Position numbers and translations under genes: made by a program
NCBI GenBank assembly: GCA_007570785.1
Contig: ML660774.1
Coordinates: 8,261,969 to 8,325,968 of the forward strand
From: Antilocapra americana
Taxonomy: Eukaryota > Chordata > Mammalia > Artiodactyla > Antilocapridae
Length of the DNA: 64,000 nt
Direction: 5' to 3'
Notes under the pieces: model-generated
Databases searched by the model: none
What the model was told of the DNA's origin: nothing
Seen by the model: only the letters and a program-made list of their open reading frames with translations
Part shown: positions 49,006-59,687 of the stretch, piece by piece
Layout of the letters: the number at the start of each line of letters is the position of its first letter
How positions within the stretch are numbered: the first letter of the stretch is position 1

Positions 49006-49020
49006 CTAAAAGAGAAAGGG
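49006..49020 (-). promoter_or_regulatory. MTNR1A: 3' splice acceptor of MTNR1A intron 1
   Basis: Read on the minus strand, a pyrimidine tract (CCCTTTCTCTTTTAG) ends in the AG dinucleotide at 49007-49006, directly before the conserved GlyAsnVal codons of exon 2. This defines exon 2's upstream border and phase. The intron extends toward higher coordinates beyond the window. Confidence 0.9.
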
Positions 49021-49033
49021 TTGGAAAATACGG

Positions 49034-49134
49034 GTTAGAGCCAGTTTCACATGGGTTTGCATGGGTTTCCTTTCACAGGTATTCAAAAAAGAGCTGTGTC
49101 GGCTGCTTGGATGACCCGACATCACAGCTTCTGC
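49034..49134. repeat. Duplicated intronic block, copy 1 (abuts exon 2 acceptor)
   Basis: About 100 bp that recur in the same orientation at 49264-49351, separated by a SINE fragment. Copy 1 starts about 15 bases from the polypyrimidine tract of the MTNR1A acceptor. It has an extra internal 10-base duplication (ATGGGTTTGC followed by ATGGGTTTCC) that copy 2 lacks. Both end in a matching ACATCACAGCTTCTGC. Confidence 0.8.
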
Positions 49135-49139
49135 AAAAG

Positions 49140-49262
49140 TGAAAAGTGTTGGTCCCTCAGTCATGTCCAACTCTCTGCGACCCCATGGACTGAGACCCGC
49201 CTGCTCCTCTGTCCGCGGATTTTCCAGTCAGGAATACTGGAGTGGGCTGCCATTTCCTTTGT
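49140..49262 (-). mobile_element. Bov-tA SINE fragment between duplicated blocks
   Basis: Reverse-strand body of a Bov-tA/Bov-A SINE (reads TCATGTCCAACTCT, CGACCCCATGGACTG, GGAATACTGGAGTGGG). The tRNA-like head is missing. It sits between the two copies of the duplicated intronic block. Confidence 0.75.
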
Positions 49263-49263
49263 A

Positions 49264-49351
49264 GTTAGGGCCAGTTTCACGTGGGTTTTCTTTCAGTTAC
49301 TAAAAAAGAGTTGGGTCTGCCACTTGGGTGACCTGACATCACAGCTTCTGC
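49264..49351. repeat. Duplicated intronic block, copy 2
   Basis: Second direct copy of the 49034-49134 block, somewhat diverged and 10 bases shorter inside, with the same 3' border. Confidence 0.8.
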
Positions 49352-50162
49352 CGCATTCTAAAAGAAGTGGAAGCCATTTCCCAAGGAACTGAACTCTTCA
49401 TTGTCCTTGTCAGATCAACTCCACTGTTCCCAAGCTCCCGGATTCCCCAAACAAGGTGTGTTCCATGATCAAAACTGTTTTCTTTTTAACTCTTTGGTTT
49501 CTCTTGTACTTAAAAAAAAAAAAAAAAATCTTGAGTTCAGGTACTCCCATCATGTTTTTTATTCTGGAATTGTCAACATTATCTGAGAAACCTCATTTCG
49601 CATTTTTTTTTTTCTCAAGCCAGTCAGGACTTCCCTAAGTTCCAGGCCTTTTAGCTCTCTCCAACTCTTCAAAGATTCTCAAACTCCTGTTTCTGGAAAA
49701 CAGAGGGCCCTCATCCATAGCATATGATGAGAAAAAGCATCCCATTATCAGCAGCTGGGTTAGATATTGGCTTACTAGCTGTCTAACTGGGGCAAGTTAC
49801 ATTATCACATCAAACTTCAATTTCCTCTTCTGTAAGTGGAGATAATGATGGCATTGTCCTTGCAGGGCATGATGAGGACTAAATGAGGCCATCTCTGTCA
49901 AGTACTGAGCAGTGTCTGTCACATGATAGGTGATCGGTAAATGCTCTACAACTCTCTACCTCAATCCAAAGGAAAAGGGAGAAATGCTTTTAGATTTTAT
50001 AAACAACTTAAGGTAGAAAAATTAAACTCTAGATAATCAGGGTAAGTAACAATTTTATATGAATACAATAATTCAACATAGTTTAAAGTTTAAGTATACT
50101 CTATTTTACATATCTAAATGACAAAATACATCTAAATTTTACAAGCCTTTTTACAAGTATAT
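49352..50162. other. Intronic stretch with a MIR remnant
   Basis: Mostly unrecognised intronic sequence with A and T runs near 49511-49527 and 49600. About 49755-49945 resembles a plus-strand MIR core: GGGCAAGTTAC, then CAATTTCCTCTTCTGTAA, then a tail of the type seen before ATAGTAGGTGCTCAATAAATG. No coding feature seen. Confidence 0.5.
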
Positions 50163-50332
50163 TAAAGTAAGTCCCCTACATATGAACAAGTTCTATTCTG
50201 AGAGCGTGTTCTTGAGTCCAATTTGTTTGCATGTCCAACATAGTTAGCCTAGGCACCCAACTAATAGAATTGGCTATATAATACTGTACTGTAATAGGTA
50301 TATAATACTTTTCACACACATAATACATAAAA

Positions 50333-50513
50333 GTGCTAGTTGCTCAGTCATGTCTGACTCTTTGTGACCCCATGGACTGCAGCTCTGTCCATGGGGTTCT
50401 CTAGGGGTGAACAGTGGAGTGGGTTACCATTCCTCTCTCTAGGAGATCTTCCCAGCCCAGGTCTCCTGCTTTACAGGCAGATTCTTTACCATCTGAGCCA
50501 CCAGGGAAGCCAA
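50333..50513 (-). mobile_element. Bov-tA SINE inserted in the pogo-like element
   Basis: Reverse-strand SINE with tRNA-like head at the right end (TTTACCATCTGAGCCACC). A perfect 11-bp target-site duplication AATACATAAAA lies at 50322-50332 and 50514-50524. It interrupts the pogo-like element, so it is younger than that element. Confidence 0.9.
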
Positions 50514-50796
50514 AATACATAAAAAAGAAACACAAAAAGAATTAAACATTTTTAATCTTACAGTACTTTGAAAAATACAGTAGTACAGTACAACGGCTGG
50601 CACACAGGGACTGGCATCAAGTGAACAGGCAAAAAGAATTACCAACAGGAGGAGGGAGAGGAGGTGGGAGATGGTAGAGCTGATTGTCAGCAATAGGTGA
50701 TGGAGGGCAAGCTGCAATTTCACTCACACCTGATGTAGACGGCACAGGTTCTGTTCCTTGCTGGATTCAATTCTATCTCCCCTCTTGAAAAAACTA

Positions 50797-50983
50797 TGTG
50801 AAATCAATCGCCAGCCCAGGTTTGATGCTTGATACAGGGTGCTCAGGGCTGGTGCACCGGGATGATCCAGAGAGATGGAATCGGGAGGGAGGTGGGAGGG
50901 GGGTTCTGGAAGGGGAACACATGTATACCCATGGCAGATTCATGTCAATGTATGGCAAAACCAACAAGATAATGTAAAGAAAA
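50797..50983 (+). mobile_element. L1 (ruminant L1-BT type) 3' end in the pogo-like element
   Basis: Severely 5'-truncated L1 tail with the ruminant L1 3' signature (AATCAATCGCCAGCCCAGG, a G-rich segment, TGTATGGCAAAACCAA) and A-rich end. A target duplication GAAAAAAC(T/A)A flanks it at 50787-50796 and 50984-50993. Confidence 0.8.
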
Positions 50984-51574
50984 GAAAAAACAACGAATCC
51001 TGTGGTGTCTGGATAGTAGCTCTCTTTGTTCTCATCACAGGTAACAGAGTAGCACTGAACTGCATTGTGGAAGAGACGCTGCTACAGCCTGTGTATGCCA
51101 TTCTATGTTCAGGTCCTGTGTCTCAAAAGCTGTCAGTTACTCCTCTAATAGGACTGACTTAGGTGACTGGACATGTGAAAGCACGCTCGTATCCCTGAAA
51201 GTTTGCTGCTTGGAGGTTCGTATGTAGGGAACTCACTGTATTTACTTTGGTGGTTTGTTTTCCTTTGTTTCATACTATTCTCCTGCCCTGAGCAGCTCAT
51301 CTAGCTAACTTTTCATTGCTCCCCATCCCTCCCAGTCTGTGTTAAAAGAAATACTTAAGAACCTTCACTTGTTTGCCCAACCACATGGAAGGGCTTTCTC
51401 TTTTGAAGGTTCCTAAATCACTTTATTTTTACAACTTTCAATTTAGGTAATGTTGTAATAAATTCCATTCAGTAAAAATGTATTAAGTGCATAGGTTCTC
51501 GGGAAATGGGAATGAACAGGCAGAATTCCTCCGACTCTCAATCTTAGAAAAACAAACACAATTTATTATTATTT

Positions 51575-51652
51575 TTTTAAATTTTCTTTACTTTATTGTG
51601 TTGGTTTTGCCATACAATGACATGAAATTGCCATGGGTTTACATATGACACA
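51575..51652 (-). mobile_element. Short L1 3' end
   Basis: Reverse complement of the same ruminant L1 terminus (TTGGTTTTGCCATACAATGA, CCATGGGTTTACATATG) preceded by a T-rich run. Only about 75 bp remain. Confidence 0.7.
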
Positions 51653-52560
51653 ATTAAAAAGAGAAGGAAAGTACAAGACGAGTACGTACAGAAGACAAGA
51701 CAGAGAGGAAGGGAGGGGGTTGGACAGAGTGGGAAGAACATTTCAGGCAGACTGGCATGTATTCTGCTTTGATTACATTTACTTGTAAACTTGGCCTTCT
51801 TCTGTTTCTACACTGTAGTCCCCTGAGATTGTCTGTCTGATATTTGTATCCTGAATAGGACCCAGCTGAGACTTTCACTCTAATGTACGAGGAAGTAAAT
51901 TGTCTTCTCCAAACATCTGAAATATAACAACCTTTGTAAGTTTTCTGTCTGAAAATTTTATTCCATCCTGAAAAATTCTGCAAAGAAGTGAAGTAAAAAA
52001 GCTGCAGTGACTAAAAAAGGCAAGGTTTTGCATGTAAGTAGGAATTTCAGATAGACTGTCATGAAAACAATTTTCTTTGAAAATTGGTTAATACTGAGCC
52101 AAATTGAAGCAATAAAAGCAAATTTATTTTTCCCACAGTTCAATTACCAATGAAATGTTTAAATTCTAACGTGGGCATATTTCAATAAATTTTTTGACTC
52201 AGTATGTTTAATACCTTAAAAATGAGTAGAATATATGAAACTCAGCTACAAATTAAATTGCCATCAAAACAGTACATTTTTACCCAGAATGTTATGATGA
52301 CAAATGGGCTTGATATCGATTTTTTCTAAGTTTTAAAATAAGATAATAAGTGATGTCACAAATTTCTTTCATGGCTTTAACCCTCTGCTCCATTTATTTT
52401 ATATGATTATGTTCTTTTCTGTTCAAATAATTACCATAATCAAATGATTCGTTTACTTTTCTTTGAAATGATCCTAGTTTACAAGTGGAGAAGGAAAAAT
52501 GAAGCCATGGATTCTATGCAGATGTTGTTGGGGAGCTCAGCTAGAGGCTTTGTCACAGCT
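51653..52560. other. Intronic stretch, nothing recognised
   Basis: AT-rich sequence with no recognised gene, RNA or repeat. Confidence 0.5.
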
Positions 52561-52634
<74 letters not shown>

Positions 52635-52641
52635 TGGGTGT

Positions 52642-52682
<41 letters not shown>

Positions 52683-52735
52683 TGGGTGGGTGTGGGTGTG
52701 GGTGTGGGTGTGGGTGTGGGTGTGGGTGTGGGTGG
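52561..52735 (+). repeat. (GT)n / (GGGTGT)n microsatellite
   Basis: About 175 bp of pure alternating GT with blocks of the hexamer GGGTGT at about 52630-52646 and 52678-52735. The GT part is of a type that can form Z-DNA, and the GGG runs could in principle form G-quadruplex on this strand. Reading frames across it are artefacts. Confidence 0.97.
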
Positions 52736-53029
52736 TGCTTTAAGAATTCTACCAGACAAGAGTAATCACAATTAGACACCTTGTAAGTTCATCTCTTCTA
52801 TCTCAGCTCTGGGTAACTCCAGATAGATACAACCTATCTGCTTTTACAGACATCTAAGAGTCTATACAAGCAGCATAACGATGCACTCTGAAATTTAAAA
52901 TAATCTCTGTTAATGGCTTACTGGGTTCCAGGCCTTCCTCCAAGGTCCGAGTTTGCCCTCACTTTCCCTCTTGACACCCATCTTTTCTTCTGAACTGCTC
53001 TGTCTGTGAACTTCAGGCTTGGGATGGTT

Positions 53030-53420
53030 AATTTTATGTGTCAACTATCTTGGTATATGTGGTTAAACATTTCTGGATGTGTCTCTAACGATGTTTCAAA
53101 AAAAGTACATTTGAATCAGTAGACTGAATAAAGCAGAGGCCCTCCCCAGTGTGGATGGGCATCATCCAATTCACTGAGGGCCTAAAGAAAACAAAAACTT
53201 GGAGGAAAGGTGAACTCAGCCTTGCTGGCTGTCTACTGAGCTGGAATCTTGGTCTTCCTTTGCCCTTGGACTGGGACTTCGCCTTAGACACTCCTGACTC
53301 GAAGGTCTTCAGGCTCAGACTAGAACTCTGCCCTGGCTCTTCTGAGCCTCCAGCTTCAGATGGTAGACTATGAGAGGGCTCAGCCTCCACAGTCATGTGA
53401 GCCAACCCTTCACGATAAAT
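53030..53420 (+). mobile_element. Ancient LTR-like mammalian repeat (family unresolved)
   Basis: Begins near GGTTAATTTTATGTGTCAAC and runs through TGGGCATCATCCAATTCA to CCTCCACAGTCATGTGAGCCAA, a layout I recognise from an old widespread mammalian repeat of LTR type. I cannot name the family with certainty. No coding content. Confidence 0.45.
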
Positions 53421-55040
53421 ACAGCATCTTTAATGTATATAGAAAAAACATATTTACCCCTAAAAATCTGATGAGTGCTGGGTGCTTCCGTTTATCGCAG
53501 CAGCGCCCTTCTCCAGAGAAATGCCCTTAGTGGAACAATGAATAAGCAGCTGACCCTGGAGCACAACGGCCAGCCCTCCTGCCTCGAGTGGTGACAACTA
53601 CATGGTTGGATTTCCTCCCAGAGGCCCTTGCCTCACAGTCAGGCCAGGTCTAGGCTTCACCCGCGACCCCACCTCTGCTTGACTCTTTCCCTGCCTGGTC
53701 TCCTACCCTCACTTACTTCTGCTCCCTCCTGAGTGCACACTTTCTACAAAGCATGAGCACCAAACCTCTGACCTTGCTCTCAAGCTCAGCTTTTAGGCAA
53801 AATAAGATAGACCTTCAGCTCTATGATGAGTCTGGGTGGTTTTCGAAAGAAGTCACCAGCCTCTTAGTGCAAAAAGAGGAGCTAGTTGCTATGCCATCTT
53901 ATAAACCAAACACCAACCTCTTTGGGTACAAGTTATAGACTCTGAATTCTTCTTGGCATCACTCTTCAATTCTTTCATCCTCACTAGGAAGGGACATACT
54001 TCCTACATCTTACCTCCACCTGTGTGTGGAGGTCTGGCTTCCTTTAAGAATGTGTTTGAGATTCAGGACCGTGAGAAAGAATCTTTCAACCCTCCCTGAC
54101 AGCACAGTGCCTGGCACATAGCAGGTACCAAGAAGAGTTTCCTGGATGAACTAATACATCCCTGGTCTCTAAACACCACCTGTCCAGAGCAGAAATTGCA
54201 TGCTCTTATCTGCCCAGGTTTGGGTTTCTCAACAGATCAATATTCATTCCTTCTTTCATTTTCAGCCTGGACTTCACCCGTGTGCAGAGCGTGATTAGAG
54301 ACTCACTGAATTCATTGCTCATAAAGATTTTTTAAAACACCCTCCCCACGAAAAACCTGCTGTGCCTGAACTTTAACATCAAACTGGTAAAGATCAATTT
54401 AACTGGGGGGGAAAAATGAGCTTCAGCTACTCTTGGAAACATTTTTCATTTGTTTTACGCAGCAAATCTATAGACTCAGCTCTGAAAAATCTGGTTTAGT
54501 GAAGACTCTGTTTATAAACCTGGATGATATAAAAAAAATTCCATGTGCATATTAAACGTTAACGGTAGGACAGGGGAAAGTTGAGATGTTGAAGGTGATA
54601 GGGTTCAGCACAAGGTGGCCAATAAATGAATATTAGAAATGGTACAATCATATTATTGCCTTTTTATATGCTAAAATTAAATGAGGAGAAATAACAAATG
54701 CTGACAGTACAGAAGTATAAGATTCTCATAAAACTAAGTTTTAAAACTTCAAAATTTGGTTCTTTTTTGGATGTACTTAGAGAATATTTAAAAAGCATAC
54801 ATCTATATAATATACATATGATATATATAGACATATGTATATTACATGTGGCAACCTTTTTAAAAAGCTTAATTGGTAAAAGAATGAGAATAAATGAAAG
54901 TACTTCAAACTCTAAATAGAGGAAATAATGAAAGCTAGTAGAATAAGTCAAGTAAGTAACAAAGGGCACAAATGAAATTAAAACTTATAAAAAAAACTAA
55001 CAAAATTCTTAAAAGTATACATTAAAATGTAAACCAAATC
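53421..55040. other. Intronic stretch, nothing recognised
   Basis: No gene or strong repeat seen. About 54780-54850 is TATA-rich. A TGCCTGGCACATAGCAGGT phrase at 54108-54126 resembles the tail of a MIR-type repeat. Confidence 0.5.
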
Positions 55041-55250
55041 TTAAAATTAATTAACTGGAATAGTATTTGTTTTGCCAAAGAATTATGTCTGAAGCTCCAA
55101 TATTATCCTAGACTTGGCACCTAGGAGACACTCAACAAGTATTTAAAAAAAAAAAAATTGAATGTATGAAAGATAAAAGTACATTATCCCTTTCTAGATC
55201 ACCAGAGTTTTGTATTCCTAAGTATTTCAGAAAATTACATAAGAGAAAAT
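55041..55250 (+). repeat. Large inverted duplication, arm 1
   Basis: About 210 bp whose reverse complement recurs at 56863-57074 with only scattered differences by eye (different A-run length, a few substitutions, a 2-base insertion). It contains CTAGACTTGGCACCTAGGAG and an A-run. Not recognised as a repeat family. Confidence 0.85.
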
Positions 55251-55604
55251 ACAAATCACTGATTATAAACATTTATTATCTGCCATTTAATAGATACATG
55301 AGAAAATTTTTATGAATTTAAGTTAGCAGGTTGGTACTCGAACCTTTCCCAATAGATATTTCTTTAGGATATAATAATTTCTTCACAAGATATGGGGACA
55401 ATATATTTTCCTCAAAGCTCTGCTTTTGTCTCTCTTCTTTACTCTTACTATTGACTCTATTGATGTTCTCTCATTGATTTGTCCTTAAAGGAAAGTTCAC
55501 ATTTCCCTGTTTATTACCCTCTATTCTTTCATCCTGAGGTAACACTTTTAAAAACGCTCATGACTACTTTAAGCTCCAGCTATCACTTACCAATCAACTT
55601 GAAA

Positions 55605-55650
55605 AGTTTTCCTGTTATATAACATGTTCTGAGTCTTACACTTTTATACT
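55605..55650 (+). repeat. 46-bp direct repeat, copy 1
   Basis: Recurs in the same orientation at 56780-56825 with one mismatch (GAG versus GAA). It lies between the two inverted arms, so direct and inverted copies are interleaved. Confidence 0.85.
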
Positions 55651-55702
55651 CCATGTTTTATTTTTATTTGAAAATAAAAGAACAAAATTTTAAAAGTACC
55701 TT

Positions 55703-56268
55703 GACTGCAGCCATGAAATTAAAAGATGCTTTCTCCTTAGAAGAAAAGCTATGACCAACCTAAATAGCATATTAAAAAGCAGAGACATTATTTTGCCAAC
55801 CAAGGTCCATCTAGTCAAAGCTATGGTTTCTCCAGTAGTCATGTATGGATGTGAGAGTTGGACCATAAAGAAAGCTGAGCACCAAAGGATTGATGCTTTT
55901 GAACTGTGGTGATGATGGAGAAGACTCTTGAGAGTCCCTTGGACTGCAAGGAGATCCAACCAGTCCATCCTAAAGGAAATCAGTCCTGAATATTCATTGG
56001 AAGGACTGATGTTGAAGCTGAAACTCCAGTACTTTGGCCACCTGATGGGAAGAACTGACTCACTGGAAAAGACTCTGATGCTGGGAAAGATTGAAGGTGG
56101 GAGAAGGGAAAGACAGAGGATGAGATGATTGGATGGCATCACCAACTCAATGGACATGAGTTTGAGCAAACTCTAGGAGCTGGTGATAGACAGAGAAGCC
56201 TGGCATGCTGCAGTCCATGGGGTCGCAAAGAGTCAGACACAACTGAGCAACCGTACCGAACTGAACTG
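55703..56268 (+). mobile_element. BovB 3' end (lineage A), 5'-truncated
   Basis: Plus-strand RTE-type LINE fragment from the CSHEIKR region of the reverse-transcriptase C-terminal part to the 3' end (ACTGAACTGAA). Reading frames such as VPWTARRSNQSILKEIS are preserved but broken elsewhere, for example by an extra GAT near 55913. It lies between the arms of the inverted duplication. Confidence 0.9.
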
Positions 56269-56741
56269 AAAGAAGATAATCTGTTGAAATAGGAGTCGTG
56301 TTTTACATATGCTTAGCACTGTGGCTTGCATTTGATAACCAATAAGGATTTGTATTCTGTCTTATATTGAAGGTATTCAATAAATACTTATTTAAATAAA
56401 TACTCAATTCAATCAGCACCAAAAGTGCTCAACATCAAAGCAGGTAAGCATCCTTTTAAGCCATAAGCTCAATAACTAAATTCACCCTAAAATAGCCTAA
56501 ATAGTATTCAGACTCAAGTAGATCCTTTTTTTTCTTTTTGTCCATTTCTCTAAGACTAATTTCGTTAGTGGGATTGCCAAAAATGTACAGCTCTGTAGGA
56601 GAAAAAAAAATTAGAGAACATCAATCAGAAAACCCAGAAGTTTATCCTTCATTTGCAGCATTATTAAATTTCACTAAAATTTCTTGAGCTATCACCCAGA
56701 GTCCTCTGGCTTCAGGTCAGCTAACCTATTTGAAAGTTAGC

Positions 56742-56825
56742 TGTTTTCTTGTTATATAACATGTTTTCCTGTTATATGAAGTTTTCCTGTTATATAACAT
56801 GTTCTGAATCTTACACTTTTATACT
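56742..56825 (+). repeat. Tandem units ending in 46-bp direct repeat copy 2
   Basis: Three near-copies of GTTTTCCTGTTATATAACAT follow each other (about 56744, 56763, 56781). The last opens the 46-bp segment that matches 55605-55650. Confidence 0.75.
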
Positions 56826-56862
56826 GAAAGTTAAAACTTTTGACTTTTAAAAGTTTTTTTGA

Positions 56863-57074
56863 CTATTCTCATATGTAATTTTCTGAAATACTTAGGAATA
56901 CAAAACTCTCTTGTGATCTAGAAAGGGATAATGTACTTGTATCTTTCATACATTCAATTTCTTTTTTTTTTTTTAAATACTTGTTGAGTGTCTCCTAGGT
57001 GCCAAGTCTAGGATAATATTGGAGCTTCGGACATAATTCTTTGGCAAAACAAACACTATTCCAATCAATTTTAA
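56863..57074 (-). repeat. Large inverted duplication, arm 2
   Basis: Reverse complement of 55041-55250. Its A/T run (56962-56974) differs in length from the copy at 55145. The flanking sequence beyond each arm is unrelated. Confidence 0.85.
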
Positions 57075-58385
57075 CTTTTTATCAGTTAAAAATTGATGAA
57101 AGCTTTTATATTAAAAGTTGAGAAAATTAGGTTGCTGATTAAGGTATCAACTTTGTGAATGAGAGCAGATAATATTGATGACACCATGCGGTATCCTAAA
57201 CATGCAAAAATGCTTCTTTAAAAACAATCCATTAATTGCCTCTTTGGTAACCTAGAAAATCCTTAGTGTGTGTATTTATTTTTTAGAAGATAGAGCATTT
57301 CTGTTAGATAACTGAAAAAACATGTAGGAAAAAGAAATTCAAGGTACCGTGTAACGATCTTACTATTCACCTCAAATGTTCTAGTTTTTATTTTTCAAAG
57401 GTGTTAATAAAGAATGAGCAAAACAAGCCTGGAGACTCAATGAAGATTTAAAATGACTTCCGAGGCAGACATTTTTGAAAGCAGTATTTTTTTTTTTAAA
57501 GCAGAAGGTTTATATTTTATCCTTGGTTGACTTTCTAAATTGCCAAGAGAAAAATGATTCTGAAAGCTGGCAAAAGTAAGTTCTATCTCATCCATGATTA
57601 ATTTAATGCTGAAAATTGCTGCTTTCTTATGAGATTGAATAACGGGAAGAATACAAGATCCAAATTTAGCCATGTGGACCCAAATTCAATCATGTATTCT
57701 GGAATCTAAAAGCACTGCCCTAATGTTTCCAGGGAATTTGGCAAGTCTGGAAAAATTTAGACTTCTGTATTAAAATACTTTGTAATGCCTAAGCATGCAA
57801 AGGAAAATATTAATAAAATGTCTTTAAAGGTAATATATTGCCTTGAGTCAACAATTTCAAACATCGTGGAGAATTACAGGAAGAAAACAACAGTCTGAGA
57901 AGAAATATATCAGATTAGGGATTTTATTAAACATTAAATTCGTTAGCCTGAAATCACTCTCCATTCTCCAAGTTTGTACATAAAAATTAGATCATAACAT
58001 TCTCAATAGTAACATACGTGTCTGAGAAAGTTTTTGAAGCTTCCAGGACTAACACATTTTAACTTAAAGAACAGTTTGTCTATTGAGATAATCAGTCTCT
58101 CAGAGGGTGGATATTGAAATAATCAGAATCTCAGCCCTACTTCACTGTGAAAAGTAATGTTCATTACAAACAGGAAAACTGAGGCATCAGAGAATTTCCA
58201 TAAATTTTCATAATGCTTCAGGAGAATTAGATCCTAAATCGTCAAATTCTGACATTACATTTCTTGCCATGCATAGCCCCCACTTTCTTTTAAAAATTAG
58301 ATTTTAAAAAATGAGCAATAATTAATAAAAACAACCTAAGAAGAACTACTCTCAGAATATACACTACTAATAACATGAAAAGAAA
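57075..58385. other. Intronic stretch, nothing recognised
   Basis: AT-rich, no recognised repeat, RNA or gene; only short reading frames. Confidence 0.5.
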
Positions 58386-58586
58386 ATGTCATTCACTCAG
58401 TTGTATCCCACTCTTTGAGATCCCATGGACTGTAGCCCACCAGGCTCCTCTGTCCAGGCGATTTTCCAGGTAAGAATACTGCAGTGGGTTGCCATGTTCT
58501 TCTCCAGGGGATCTTCCCGACCCAGGGATTGAACCCGGGTCTCCTGCATTGCAGGCAGATTCTTTACCATCTGAGCCACTAGGGAT
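58386..58586 (-). mobile_element. Bov-tA SINE
   Basis: Near-full reverse-strand SINE: body (CATGGACTGTAGCCCACCAG) at the left and tRNA-like head (ATTGCAGGCAGATTCTTTACC, CTGAGCCAC) at the right. Confidence 0.9.
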
Positions 58587-58669
58587 AACATAATAATACT
58601 TTTCTTTGTACAGTATTTTATGATTTCAAAGTGATAGGTAGATAGGTGGATGGGTGGGCAGAATCTAAG

Positions 58670-58850
58670 TTTATCCTTCCCAGCATCCCTATGAGATAAG
58701 TACCCCATGGAACAGATGGAAAAGCTGAGGTTTAGAGATTGAGAAACTAGCCTCTAAACAGACTGCAAATAAAAGTACTGCAAATACAAGACTCAGCCTG
58801 GGTCTTCTGACATTAATTCTGTGCGCCTTCCGCTGTACTACATTGGGCTA
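58670..58850 (-). repeat. MIR SINE remnant
   Basis: Reads ACAGATGGAAAAGCTGAGG and later CAGCCTGGGTCTTCTGAC, matching the reverse complement of the mammalian-wide MIR SINE. Diverged, non-coding. Confidence 0.6.
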
Positions 58851-59551
58851 TGTGCTGGGATAAGAAATACTGATCATTTATTTATGAATTTTGGGGTTTA
58901 GTTTCCTTTATCTACCTGAGGAGGTTGTTATATGGACAAATAAAACAAAATGAGAAGGTACTTTGAAAACTGTAAATTGCTGTACTAAGTAAATTGTAAG
59001 TACAAAGCAGTAGACATTCCAAATAAGAAGTTATTTTTCCACTTTATCCACAAAAACTGGACCAAATTTGCTGTCTGTGAAAGTATGACACAAAGTCCAA
59101 TTCCAGCAGTTTCTTGCTTTAATTTTTCTCAAGCTTGAAAAGTGCTTCAAACACAAACTCAGAAATAACTTAAAAATATAACTGTAGGGTTGAAAAGCTG
59201 AATTCCTTTAATAATCGGGGTTGGTAATTTGATATGGATGCCTGTAAAATATTTATGTGTTAAATGGAAATGTTGACCAAAGATGGCCAGTGGTTTTTGC
59301 AAAATTGTGTATGAACCAGAGCAATAAAAAGGAGACTTTGGTTTTATTACAAAAGGTTTAGATTTACCATTAAAAACACCAGACGGATCAGTGAGGAATA
59401 CTGTATATCCTAGAATCTAGGCCTTTGTTACTATTTTAGTTACCTTATACCTGATGCCATGGATATTCAGCATATCACAGGAAAGCATCATTTACAGTGG
59501 GAAGAGAATGTAAGGTACAAAACGAATGCGTATCGAAAAAGAAAGTTCCTG
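58851..59551. other. Intronic stretch, nothing recognised
   Basis: No recognised gene or repeat before the SINE target duplication at 59538-59551. Confidence 0.5.
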
Positions 59552-59687
59552 GGCGTTTCCTTGGTGGTCCAGTGGCTAAGACCATGCTCCCAATGCAAGG
59601 GGCCCGGGTTCCATCCCTGGTTAGGAAAACTAGATCCTGCATGCCCCAACAAAGACCTGGCACAGCTAAATAAAGAAAAAAAAATTT
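59552..59687 (+). mobile_element. CHR-type tRNA-derived SINE with perfect 14-bp TSD
   Basis: Head TTCCTTGGTGGTCCAGTGG, B-box-like GGGTTCCATCC, A-rich tail. Target duplication AAAGAAAGTTCCTG is identical at 59538-59551 and 59688-59701. Confidence 0.9.

Larger units (their letters stand above)
50165..51238 (-). mobile_element. Pogo/Tigger-like DNA transposon remnant, split by SINE and L1
   Basis: The ends are inverted: bases after 50164 and the reverse complement of bases before 51239 match at 19 of 23 positions, around CCCTACATA. TA dinucleotides flank both ends (50163-50164 and 51239-51240), as expected for Tc1/mariner/pogo insertion. Read on the minus strand, decayed reading frames give FFKRGDRIESSKE and stretches resembling the C-terminal tail of a pogo-type transposase, broken by stops. 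A SINE (50333-50513) and an L1 3' end (50797-50983) inserted later, so the original element was about 0.7 kb. It is inactive. Exact Repbase family not determined. Confidence 0.7.

Noticed and set aside
48518..49009. 163-codon plus-strand open frame
   Set aside because: It is the antisense shadow of the GC-rich MTNR1A exon 2; no domain or independent support.
52444..52779. Several Cys-Val, Gly-Val or His-Thr repeat open frames
   Set aside because: Translations of the GT/GGGTGT microsatellite.
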